Positions 43,831 to 54,094 of a stretch of 64,000 nucleotides of DNA are shown one piece after another (the first letter of the stretch is position 1; each line of letters opens with the position of its first letter). Source of the stretch: Siphonodentalium dalli (lineage: Eukaryota; Mollusca; Scaphopoda; Gadilida; Siphonodentaliidae). The notes under the pieces were generated by a model. It did not search any database, was not told the DNA's origin, and saw nothing but the letters and a program-made list of their open reading frames with translations. The stretch is taken from assembly GCA_032622095.1 (NCBI GenBank), contig CP136066.1, positions 96,803,319 through 96,867,318 on the forward strand, written 5' to 3'. The translations under genes and the position numbers were made by a program.

Positions 43831-45338
43831 AAAAGCCATTATGCGTATAAAACATTCAAAACATATTTATTGCGAAATATGTTTAATACTGGTTGTATTA
43901 GTTGATGAAATTCGACTATATTTTCGTACGATGGTGTACGTAAACACACACAAGTTGTGCTCTGCTTACATAACACAGAGCAATTCGATTGGTTATTCAT
44001 ACACAATGATATAAACGCTCTTTATTATTTCCATATCAGGAAAACAGTAATAAATAACGCTCTTTATGTTTACCATATCCGGATCTAAACAAAAGCCAGA
44101 AAACGTAACATGTTTTGATTTTGTTTACATGCCAAAGGGGAAGAAATCGACAATAACATACTGCTTATGTCATATTTCTGATTGCTATAAGAACAAAGTA
44201 TGTCTATATTTCACTATTTATGGCGGTTTTTGACGAATGGGAATATTTTAACAGCATACCCACCGCCAACACCGCCCGTATCTTTAACGACACATTTGCA
44301 ATGTATTTGAGACTTGTTCTAATAATGAAAAACTTACGAAGGTGGAGCCTTCTTATAACACGGAATCACTCGCACGATATAATTTTCTGGTAAATGCTAA
44401 ATATTTAAATGTTGATAATCCAAATCAGTTCGTAATGTCGGGTACACCACACTATAACTTAAGTGGATTAGTTACGTTGATTACATGGATTTTAATAAAA
44501 TGTTAAGAATTTGATGTCAAAATGCTGAAATTGAAGATCGTTTTATACGGGTAACGACTACTATATATTTATAGTAAATAAACCTCATTCGATAACTTAC
44601 GTTGGTCAAGAACTCCTTGTAAATCCAACTTCGAATTCATGGAAATAAATCAGATAAACAGTACAATACGAAAACGACTCATCGAAAGATTGTTTTGTTC
44701 CAATATTAACGGAAAACATCAGTTTGATCATCGGCTGGATTGTCATTTACCTCCGGGTGCTTGTGATGTTTATTTCGCTTATAAAATGAACGCCATGCTG
44801 ATAACATATAACTATGTAATATCCATTTAGATAACGTCGACACAGAAAGTTTAGAAGATTACTTCATTCCCTGTTCGAATGCGGAGTTTGGTCGCGTCAC
44901 GTTTTACTGACAAAATTCACTCTTCTCACATTCAATTTACAAATGCGCCCGAGAACGACGTGTTAATTAACTAGATTAAAGCGTGGGGTAAGCTAATCGG
45001 CGACAAAGGCAATATCATGTTTAGGGCTACCTATAACTGATATCCCGATAACCACTCATCATAACTGGATTGTCAACGCGGCTCAGTGCATACCAACTCA
45101 ATGCGACAATTTTGATTTGTGACAATGCAGCGAGGACGAGCAGTATCAGGCCAAGCAAATTAAATGTTTGTTGTAACTGGAAGGTGTCCATGCACATATG
45201 CACTGGTGTCAATTAGACTTCCGCCCATCTGTTATCTGAGATATAACATAATGTGAGTCATAAATATTGTGTTCATATTGGTTTATAAATGCACAGCTAA
45301 GTAGGATATATAGCAGGATTGGCCATATTTCATGGGGC
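43831..45338. other. No gene seen
   Basis: CTCTTTATTATTTCCATATC at 44020 repeats 39832. A 63-codon frame from 44639 has a few Cys/His residues but no recognised domain. Rest AT-rich. Confidence 0.4.
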
Positions 45339-45365
45339 GGGGGGGGGGGGGGGGGGGGGGGGGGG
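45339..45365 (+). repeat. Poly(G) run
   Basis: About 26 consecutive G's, interrupted once near the start. Length of such runs is often uncertain in assemblies. Confidence 0.9.
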
Positions 45366-45734
45366 TGGCGATTGACACATTTTTAATGACAATTTTAATT
45401 CCAAATCTCCAGATCACTATTTAAAGTGGCAACTGAATTTGCGTACAAATCTTTATTTGTCTGACAGATTAGGAAATTGTTTAATGGTCATGTTCACATT
45501 TTTTGTTAAAACTTTTATTGACTTTTAGTTGAATATATCATACATTGTAATGTCATTGACAAATTTCAAAGTAATACTATAGGTAAAATTAAATTTCGTC
45601 TTGTTATTCTTTAAATACTGAGGATTAAGCCAGATATTCCCCTCGCTGTCGGCCATACGTCCAAAATACACCTCGGCTTCGCCTCGGTGAATTATTTCTC
45701 CGAATGCCCGACAGCTCGGGGAATATCCTATACA
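45366..45734. other. No gene seen
   Basis: ACCTCGGCTTCGCCTCGGT at 45671-45689 is a small palindrome. No exon found. Confidence 0.4.
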
Positions 45735-46380
45735 TAATGACCAACTATCTGCATAGAATGCCAACGTATCTACATATAATGACAAAGTGTCTGCATATAA
45801 TGACAAAGTGTCTGCAAATAAAGACAAAATATCTACATATAATGACAGCTAGGGTACGGTATCTGCATATAATGACAAAATATCTGCATATAATGACAAA
45901 CTATCTGCATATAACGCCAAAGTATCTACATATAAATGATATAATGACAAAGTATCTGCATATAATGCCAAAATATCTACATATACTGACAAAGTATCTG
46001 CATATAATGCCAAAGTGTCTGCATATAAAGACAAAACATCTACATATAATACCAGGGTGCGGTATCTGCATATAAAGACACAGTATCAACATATAATGAC
46101 AAAGTATCTGCATATAATGACAAACTATCTGCATATAATGACAAAGTGTCTGCATATAATGATACAGTATCTGCATATAAAGACGAAATATCTGCATATA
46201 ATGACAAAGTATATACATATAATGACATACTATCTGCATATAATGACAAAGTATCTGCATATAATGACAAAGTGTCTGCAAATAAAGACAAAGTATCTAC
46301 ATATAGTGACAAACTATCTGCATATAATGACAAAGTATCTGCATATAATGGCAAAGTATCTACATATAATGACAATCGCC
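45735..46380 (+). repeat. Array of a 21-bp tandem repeat, about 30 copies
   Basis: Unit TATCTGCATATAATGACAAAG with variants. As the period is a multiple of three, most frames stay open on both strands (heptapeptides like YADTLSL on the minus strand, HIMTKYL on the plus). Short foreign spacers (near 45850, 46050) interrupt it. No flanking exon signal, so I treat it as a satellite rather than a gene. Confidence 0.9.
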
Positions 46381-47925
46381 AATATAAGGCAGCTATGGCG
46401 TTCCATACATTTACGTCCATGTTTATAGTATAGTGTTATAATATGATTATGTCAGGTTATACGCGGGGCGGTTGAAACGAGAACTTATGGTGCAGTCAAT
46501 TGTGCAGAAATGTGAATATATATCAGCCCAGAGGCTCCCACAAGTGCCACATATACCAACGGTGAATAATGCTGTACCTAGTTTAAATGGTTTAAAACGT
46601 TAAATACTATTTTGTTGAGATTTTGGGACTCCAAATTACTTAAAACATCATGGAGGAGGGTGGGGTTGTGGGTGAAAATCTTATTTTCGGCTCTTCGGGC
46701 ACCCACCCACCCCACATACGTGTCTGGGATTTCTGTCCACCGACACCCCCCTCCCCCCCGAGTAATACTAGAAATACCAAGCACGCCCAAAATAACTAAT
46801 GAAATATAAAATGCACCGTGTAAATGGTTTTAAATATGTTGGGAAGCTTATTGGTGTACACGTTTATATATCTAGGTGTGTATGTATCATTTTAGCTGGG
46901 TGGGGAGGTAATAAAACATGGGTGCGTGACCCACGGTCCGAGAGGTAAAAACACATTTTATTTGTTTACAACCTCAGTGTATCTGCACAATGATCTAGGT
47001 TTGCAGATATCAGCAATTTATAAAATAATATTTCCAATTGCAGTCTGGTAAATATCCTCGAGATCTCTGCATGCGTATATATATATTTCCAAAATATGTC
47101 AACTCTAGTTGAATTAGAGCTTATCAACTGATTTGTCATGGATATATCTACCAAATATCAACAATGACTCGAAAGTCAAGATTGAGTTCACTCTCCTGAG
47201 ATGTTATCAGCTTATAAAATGTATTGCAGTCAAATAGTCAAAACACATGTTCGGTTCATGTAATAGCTTGAATGGGGAAATTATATCTCACTGGATACGT
47301 AGGGGGTATGCTGGGATAATTGTGTATAATTTGTTTTTGTAACTATGATGTATATACCTTACTAGTGTCTTATGTGAACATGTTAGCTTCGGATGGGTAA
47401 CCACATGTATTTTCCACTATACGTCGATGCATTAGAATTTCCATTTAGCAGTCTGGAATTTGACCACACAGGTAGGCCTGGCATCAGTCTTTGTAAACAT
47501 ACACTCAGATTCATACTGGTACTATGTTTTATATGTGGGTATGTAGTTTACTCCAGACTGGCCTAGCATATACTCTCGTCACACACTGACCTGGACACGC
47601 CAATGAATGTCCGGTATGTGGTAGACAAATGCCTATTAGCAAGCATTTGAAAAAAGCCTTCACATTTGCCTGTATTAACCATTTAATCCTCCGACACTGC
47701 CTTATAATCTATAAGAGGACTTCCAACTTACTCGTCACACTCCATACACCTGACTGCCGTCCACTACGAAGATTTAGCAGATTCATGTATAAACCCATGA
47801 AAATCCAACTTCTGTATAACCTCTATAAATATTTCCTCTTTCAAGATATAAACTTTCTGGAACCTATGTTCTAGATGATACCAAGAATCAGAATCAAATT
47901 ACCACAGTAACCCCCTGCAAATATA
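46381..47925. other. No gene seen
   Basis: No repeat ends or exons I can support. Includes a C-rich patch near 46739-46760 and ordinary AT-rich sequence. Confidence 0.4.
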
Positions 47926-50455
47926 ACAAAGTACCCACATCTCGGGAGACTTCAACTGCCCAGATATCAACTGGGGCAACTCTCACATCCAACAAGGTTG
48001 CCAAGACTATGACATCCAACACAAAGTCATGACAATTACATCGACCAACGAACTAACCCAAATACACCGGGAACCAACAAGAGAAAAGAACACCGTAGAC
48101 CTCATATTCGTCTCCAATCCGTCACCGGTGAAGTCATCGCATAGTATTCCTGGTATATCAGACCACGACATGGTAGTCACTGACATTGACACAAGACCAC
48201 ACTACAACAAGTTATCATCCAGAAAGTTTTACATCTACAACAAAGCATCGTGGGGAGACATGGAACTAGATGCATCATTAGTATCAGCAAATGTTGCACA
48301 TATGAAAGCGCAGAAAGAAAACATTGATGAAATATGGACAACATTCAAGACTGAACTGAAAACATCAATGGATAAACACATCCCTTCCAAACACTTACAG
48401 CCAAGAAATAAACCGCCTTGGCTAATCGGGAAAGAAAAAAGATTGCTGAGGAAAAAAGCACGTCTACATAAGAAAGCCAGAAAAACCAACTGCTGGACAA
48501 AATATAAACAGTGCCAAAGAGAATGCAAACACACTATGAGGCAAGCAGAGTGGAATTACACGAACACCACCATCGCCGAGCAGCTTGGGAAAAAGAACAG
48601 CAAGCCGTTCTGGAAATACATCAAGGCGAAAAAGCAGGATTCCATCGGGGTGGCACCACTATTAGCAAATGGAACGTTGACGGACGACAGTAAAGGGAAA
48701 GCAGAAATCCTCCTAAACCAATTCAAGTCAGTTTTACGAAGGATAAATCAGGACCATCAACCACAACCAGGATACACATACCATCTGACATACAACCACT
48801 GACTATCACCAGAGAGGGGGTCACCAAACTACTGAAGGAGCTAAATCCATCCAAAGCAGCTGGCCCCGACGACATACCAAACCGAATACTTAAGGAGTGT
48901 GCAGAAGCACTTGGTCCAGGCCTGGCAAGCATATTCCAATACTCAATAGACACCGGACAGCTACCAGATGACTGGAAGAAAGCAAACATCTCAAGCATCT
49001 TCAAAAAAGGCGACAAACACACCGCATGAAACTATCGGCCAGTCTCACTCACGTATGTTGCTTGTAAGCTGCTGGAACATTGTATCTGCAAACACATGCT
49101 GAAACACCTCGAGAAGAACAATGTCCTCACAAAACTCAACCACGGCTTCAGATCAGGCTACTCATGTGAATCGCAGCTTCTTACAACAATAGACGACCTG
49201 ACAAAATCATGTAATAAGAAAAAACAAGTTGACATGATCATCCTAGACTTCTCCAAAGCATTCGACACGGTACCTCACAAGAAGCTCCTTTATAAACTAC
49301 ACCAGTATGGGATCCGTGGCCAACTCCACACATGGCTAGAGTGCTTCCTATCACAAAGGAAAATGAGAGTAGTACTGGAGGGACAGACATCAGACGAAGT
49401 CGACGTGGACTCCGGTGTACCATAGGGAAATATTCTGGGTCCTCTGTTATTCCTATGTCACATAAACGACCTACCAGATAGTGTCAAATCTACAGTCAGA
49501 CTTTTTGCCGATGACTGCCTACTCTACCGGCAGATAAACAACATCAATGACCAACATCAACTGCAACAAGATCTGCAGAGCCTTGAAGGATCGGCCAAAC
49601 ACTGGGGAATGTCCTTCAATGCAAAGAAGTGCTATGTGATGAGCATGCAAACGAAACTTGACAAGATGTATATGCTAGATGGACAAAACCTAAAACAAGT
49701 GGCACACAACAGATACCTCGGACTAGAAATCTCAAACGACCTAAAATGGACAACACATATCAACAACATATCAAAGAAAGCAAATTCAACACTGGGCTTT
49801 CTACGCCGCAACCTGAAGTTCATGCCAGGAAAACTCAAACAGATAGCATACTTATCCCTAGTCCGATCCATCATGGACTACGGCTCAACCATCTGGGATC
49901 CATACCAACAAAAAGAAATTGATCTCCTAGAAAAAATACAGAGGAAAGCAGGGAGATTCATTAAAAATTACTATCGAAGCTACCATCCTGGATCAATGAC
50001 GACCATACTCAGTGAACTAAAGCTACCACCACTATACGAGAGGAGGAAAATCCAGCGGCTGTCGTATTTTTACAAGGTGGTAATGCACCTGGTACCAGCT
50101 ATGCCATCCGACAATTTCCTCACCAAAAAGAGAGAGACCAGAAAGATTACATCAAAAACATTCAGTGACCATCAAGTAACAAACCTGGTCAAGAAGTACG
50201 AAACGAAAAACAACAAGTGCTTCCAAGTGCCACGATCATACTGTGCACAATACGAGAACTCCTTCTTTGTTCGCACCACAATCGACTGGAACCACCTGGA
50301 TGATTATATTGTGTCGTCGGAATCACCAGAGACCTTCCTTGCTGCTTTAGTACCAGCAAAAGAGGAAGAGACACAAAAACCGCGCAACTAACATCAGCCC
50401 AGTCACCGTCCTACATTACCACTATTGGGATCTTGGACGTAACAATACAGATACA
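47926..50455 (+). mobile_element. Decayed EN-RT LINE (CR1/L2/Jockey superfamily)
   Basis: Starts abruptly inside the endonuclease domain (SGDFNCPDINW), so it is 5' truncated. It continues through the RT to a stop at 50391 and a short 3' UTR ending in ACAATACAGATACAGAT. The 3' tail of ATACAG-like repeats supports LINE-type insertion. Confidence 0.8.
47940..50391 (+). pseudogene. LINE endonuclease-reverse transcriptase ORF with three lesions
   Basis: Endonuclease: DFNCPDINW then GISDHDMVV (SDH at 48158-48166). A basic Lys/Arg region follows (LLRKKARLHKKARK). RT: KAAGPDDIPNRIL, NYRPVSLT, LDFSKAFDTVPH, the GVPxG motif, LFADDCLLY (ADD at 49507-49515), then WGMSFNAKKC, YLGLEIS and the Cys-less C-terminal domain. 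Lesions: a -1 frameshift near 48733 in a T-run, TGA at 49027-49029 before NYRPVS, and TAG at 49423-49425 in GVP*G. The latter two are one-base changes from CGA and CAG codons. It cannot encode active protein. Confidence 0.85.
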
Positions 50456-50939
50456 GATCTCCCCCCCCCATAATTAAACCAAAACAACCCCACCATATAT
50501 ATTCCTAGTATCCACAAAATAATTCTCTACATCCCCCACCACCAATAAATTTCTTAATACCTACAAAATAGTTCATGACAAACTTCCTTTTACATGCTTA
50601 TAAAGGTTTTACCTCGAACACCCACAAAGTAATACGACAGGAGGTATAAACCGCATAATTTTATGATATAATCGCAATAGGCTGAAATAGGGTAAAATTT
50701 GCGTATTATCGTATTTTGGCCGCCATCTTGGAAGCCATCTTTGATTAAGTTGACAGTTTATGGATCCAGTTAGATGTAAATACCTTATGTAATGATCCTA
50801 ATATGATTACGTCAGTACGTATGGACAACCCAAAACACGTCCATCCATCTATAAAATGATAAATGTATGTTTCATGGGAGTGCCTGGCGTGTATTTCTGG
50901 CCAACTTGGGATATATGATCACGTCAGTACGTATGGACG
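50456..50939. other. No gene seen
   Basis: A C-run at 50460-50468 and a doublet TACGTCAGTACGTATGGAC at 50807 and 50922. No exon. Confidence 0.4.
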
Positions 50940-51472
50940 GCGACATGTCTCTATTCCGAAGGTTCGCTATTCCCAAGGTTCATTATACCGAAGGATCGCT
51001 ATTCCGAAGGTTCTCTATTCCTCGCTATTCAGAAGGTTTTTGTTTTTTTGAAATTTCATTCGATATTCTAAAGTATTGAGAGGGTTCTTTATCATAAGAC
51101 TCTTTTTATGAAGGATATATCTTAAAGGTACTCAATCCGATCAGACGCTCCTAAATTACTATTTCTTTCGGTGGTAAAACAATATTTGATTCGAGTCGAG
51201 GAACCCACCCATCAAAGCTCATGTTATTAGATATCGATGTTTGCTATTTCTATTGTTTATGGGCCTGATCTTGTCAGAATAAAAGGTCAAACGGGCGGTC
51301 TTGCAGATATGGATAACTGTAAAATCGTGGTAATAATAACCACTTGATTTTAGAGTTGTCCATCTTTTCTGGTTAAATAAGCCCATAATAGCAAACCTTC
51401 TGAATAAAGAACCTTTGGGATAGCGACTCTTCGGAATATGGAACCTTCGGAATAATGAACCCGATCCTATAT
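50940..51472. mobile_element. MULE-like element with TTCCGAAGGTTC-repeat ends
   Basis: The left end has four to five units of the form CTATTCCGAAGGTTCG. The right end (51395-51470) has their complement (AACCTTCGGAATA). TIRs built from short tandem repeats are the same architecture as at 11556 and 35474. The exact termini and duplication are uncertain. The family A MITE at 51126 sits inside. Confidence 0.5.
51126..51395 (+). mobile_element. TTAA-type MITE family A, copy 4 (right end lost)
   Basis: TTAA at 51122-51125 then AGGTACTCAATCCGATCAGA. The left arm and the central hairpin are present, but the right terminal segment is missing where the MULE-like repeat begins. Confidence 0.7.
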
Positions 51473-51825
51473 GAAGAGCCCACGACACGTCCATCAATAA
51501 ATGTATACATTTCTCTAATTTCCAGACTGATATTCATGGCGCCAGTCAAGAGATATTAGCCATATAACACATGTTACTATATTTGTTCAAAATGCTATCA
51601 TCAGGTGAAGGTTGAATCTAGCCCAGTGACCAATTTTCAAGGCAAAATTATTTTCTTTAATTTTTGCGAGTTTCAGCGAGTTACATGGATGGGACACAAT
51701 GACTCAATGAGACACAATTTCTGGCCGGTGGTAGGATCCAACTTCAGTAGATGATAGGCACTTCAAAAAGGATTGACATAATTTGCCAAATGACTTTTGT
51801 TTTGGGGCTGGAGTGGATAAATACC
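51473..51825. other. No gene seen
   Basis: Ordinary sequence. ACACGTCCATC near 51486 repeats 50837. Confidence 0.4.
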
Positions 51826-51940
51826 CAGAACGACACGATGTGTAAATGGGTTTGTCGATACGACAGCGCCTCGAGTCCTATCCTTCCGCGACAGCACGAG
51901 TGCCGTATCGACAAACCCATCTACACATCGTGTCGTTCTG
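51826..51940. repeat. 115-bp hairpin with 37-bp arms
   Basis: CAGAACGACACGATGTGTAA...TTTGTCGATACG is inverted around a loop of about 40 bp. Few mismatches. Confidence 0.75.
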
Positions 51941-52999
51941 TTATTACACGCGTCGCGTCCTATAATCCGTGCATTAAAAATACAGGATTAGAAGGTTTAT
52001 TTAGGCTCATACAGGGCGTGTTTGTCATGTGTGATGATTCTTTTATTTAAATAGTTCCAGTTTCATGGTTGAGGCGAACGTCATGTACGCCATTTTACGT
52101 CAACGAGATGCGTATGGAACGTACGTTCCATACGGATTTGTAAATATGGAACAGCAATAACACTGTAGTTCTAGGAACAAGCGTGTAATAAATAATTTAT
52201 ATCAAACAAACTGATGTCATTGTGCAATACCGGTAGTTGTATGTTCGGGGCGTTTCATATACGGTTACTACTCATTAATCAGATGTGCATACCATATTCA
52301 TGTTTACGGAATTCACCTTAAAAGACTATCGAACCACAAAAAGTGCAAGATCATGTCATGAATCTCTACACTAGATATGACCGTACTATAGACCATATAC
52401 ACCAATTGCACTGTGTAAATTTATGAAAAATTAATAAACATGCAGGGAATATATTCTTTTTATTGTTAATACTTGTTCCTCAATAATCTACTTCACAGTA
52501 GGGGTGGTCCCAGCTCGAGATTGCATGCTTGTTTGTGACGTTTGTGAGCTTATATCATACCCTCATATGTCTAATCATTGTGATGGTCAATAATAGTGAT
52601 AGCGGAGACCTAGAGTGAAATTAATAATAGTGATGGAAATTTAATTTTATTTAATTCTATTTCAATTTAATTCTATATATGTCTCTATGCCAAATAACTT
52701 AATGATCGTTGAGAATTGTATCTAAAATTAATAATCATGCGGCACATGCTGAAACTATTGTTAGGCATCTGATAGTATATAAACATTTAAAGTGATAGTA
52801 CTGTTATTTCTATATGAAATTATTCTTGCCCAGAATAATCGGATTGCCATGTTGGCGCGCGCACCAGCAAACCCAGGCCTTCATCGTAAATCGGTGTTTA
52901 GATATTGCAAGCATTGGTCGAAGGGTCAAGGGTCAGAAAGACCAGAATGCATCATCGATCTAAAAATAATGCTGACGGACACGCATTAATAATATAAAA
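51941..52999. other. No gene seen; small repeats
   Basis: Holds a 24-bp perfect palindrome at 52111-52134 (CGTATGGAACGT and its complement), the half copy of family C at 52348-52369, and R4 copy 2 at 52440-52540. Confidence 0.5.
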
Positions 53000-53303
53000 A
53001 TGGCGGAACGTTTAAAAAATAGATTTGGAAGCGATCCGGGGGCTGTTAATTGTTCATGCGGGAATGTATGCGCGTGGAGGAAGTCGGCCACGTCTCGTTC
53101 GTTGCGGACATCGTGTCCCTGTTTGGAAGCGGGGACATTTTGCAGCAGAGGCTGCAAATGTGGAACAAGCAAAATGAGCTGTCAGAACCAGCCCAAGATT
53201 GGCAAGAAGAAAGGGTCGATTTTGTCGGCAGAACTTGGGTTGTCAAGTAGCGAAGACGATGCGATGGTGAAAATGTCGAAGATGTCGTCGTGAAAAAAAA
53301 GAG
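53000..53303 (+). CDS. CXC (tesmin-type) zinc-binding protein, exon 1
   Basis: ATG in AAAATGG context. Nine cysteines, at residues 18, 20, 24, 39, 41, 48, 52, 54 and 61, are spaced CxC-x3-C ... CxC-x6-C-x3-CxC-x6-C, the three-zinc CXC arrangement of tesmin/TSO1-type DNA-binding proteins and related transposon-linked families. Lys-rich and Ser/Asp-rich stretches follow. As read, the frame ends in TGA at 53291-53293. A 5-bp tandem duplication (CGATGCGATG near 53256-53265) just upstream appears to have shifted it. Without one unit, the frame continues with acidic then Lys residues (VEDVVVKKKR) to a donor AGAG|GTAAAA at 53303. Unclear whether the copy is functional. Confidence 0.6.
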
Positions 53304-53391
53304 GTAAAAAATTGTATCACTCTTCGCTATAAAATTGAAATTGATATCCACACAAATTCCAACAGGCAATATTAATTTTTATTTTTTTTAG

Positions 53392-53562
53392 GCCTTACTC
53401 CACAGGCCTTCTAAACAGTGATAATTGAGTGATATTTTGGATTTTGAAGTAATTAGACCACTTACCTTGTATTTGATGCATTAAATGTCTATTTATTAAG
53501 ATCTCAGTCACTGTTTAGAAGGCCTGTGCCTTACTCTTGTCGTCTTGAAGTTGAAGGTCTCG
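53392..53562 (+). pseudogene. Probable exon 2 of the CXC gene, interrupted by a MITE
   Basis: A strong acceptor (ATTTTTTTTAG) at 53391 precedes GCCTTACTC. Nine bases in, a 128-bp MITE and one TSD copy (136 bp) interrupt it. Skipping them, the phase from exon 1 (AG|G) gives RPYSCRLEVEG and leads to GAAG|GTCTCG near 53560. The exon is plausible, not certain. Confidence 0.4.
53401..53528. mobile_element. hAT-type MITE (128 bp) with 8-bp target duplication
   Basis: TIR CACAGGCCTTCTAAACAGTG (left) and its complement (right). CCTTACTC is duplicated exactly at 53393-53400 and 53529-53536. Short TIRs with an 8-bp duplication are the hAT signature. Confidence 0.85.
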
Positions 53563-53934
53563 TTATTCACCATTCAAATAGTACTAGCAGTATATGTAGC
53601 ATCATAAGCATGTGCAGTGTTGCTGTTAGTACTAGTAGGCCTACCAAAAATAATAATAATACTGTAATATTTTTCATGACCATGATTGTGGAAAATTTTC
53701 CCAGATTGAATAAATTACAGGCCAAAATAATAGTAGGGGTGGATTTTTTTTTCCCACATTGAGTTTCCAAAAGTTATTCTCAGATGGGCTAGTTACTATC
53801 AACGGAAAATCAAATATATAAGTTCTCTAATTGATTAACAGTATTTTATCTGCACAATACATGTAAGTCCATAATTTTGAGGCGAAGTTGATCGGAAGTG
53901 GGCAACTATGGGAGGCCCTTTTCACATTTATTAT

Positions 53935-54080
53935 TTATTTGCGCTTAAGCGCAAATCATTTGCGCTTAAGCATAAAACAATTTGCCCTTAAGCACAAATC
54001 ATTTGCACTAAAGCGCAAATATGTGTCTATCAATTTATTTGCTCTTAAAGCGCAAATCATTTGCGGTTAAGCGCAAATAC
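53935..54080. repeat. Array of ATTTGCGCTTAAGCGCAAAT-type palindromes
   Basis: About six units of a 20-bp CTTAAG-centred near-palindrome at about 22-25-bp spacing. Arms vary (GCGC, GCAC, GCCC, GCTC). Confidence 0.8.
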
Positions 54081-54094
54081 CTAGCACTCCCTTA

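Noticed and set aside
45735-46380. CRISPR-like regular repeat
   Set aside because: Units are contiguous with no unique spacers, and the organism is eukaryotic.
45525-46433. Eight long overlapping frames on both strands
   Set aside because: All come from the 21-bp tandem repeat. No start context or splice support.
48235-49874. Minus-strand frames under the LINE
   Set aside because: Shadows of the EN-RT frame, with no domain of their own.
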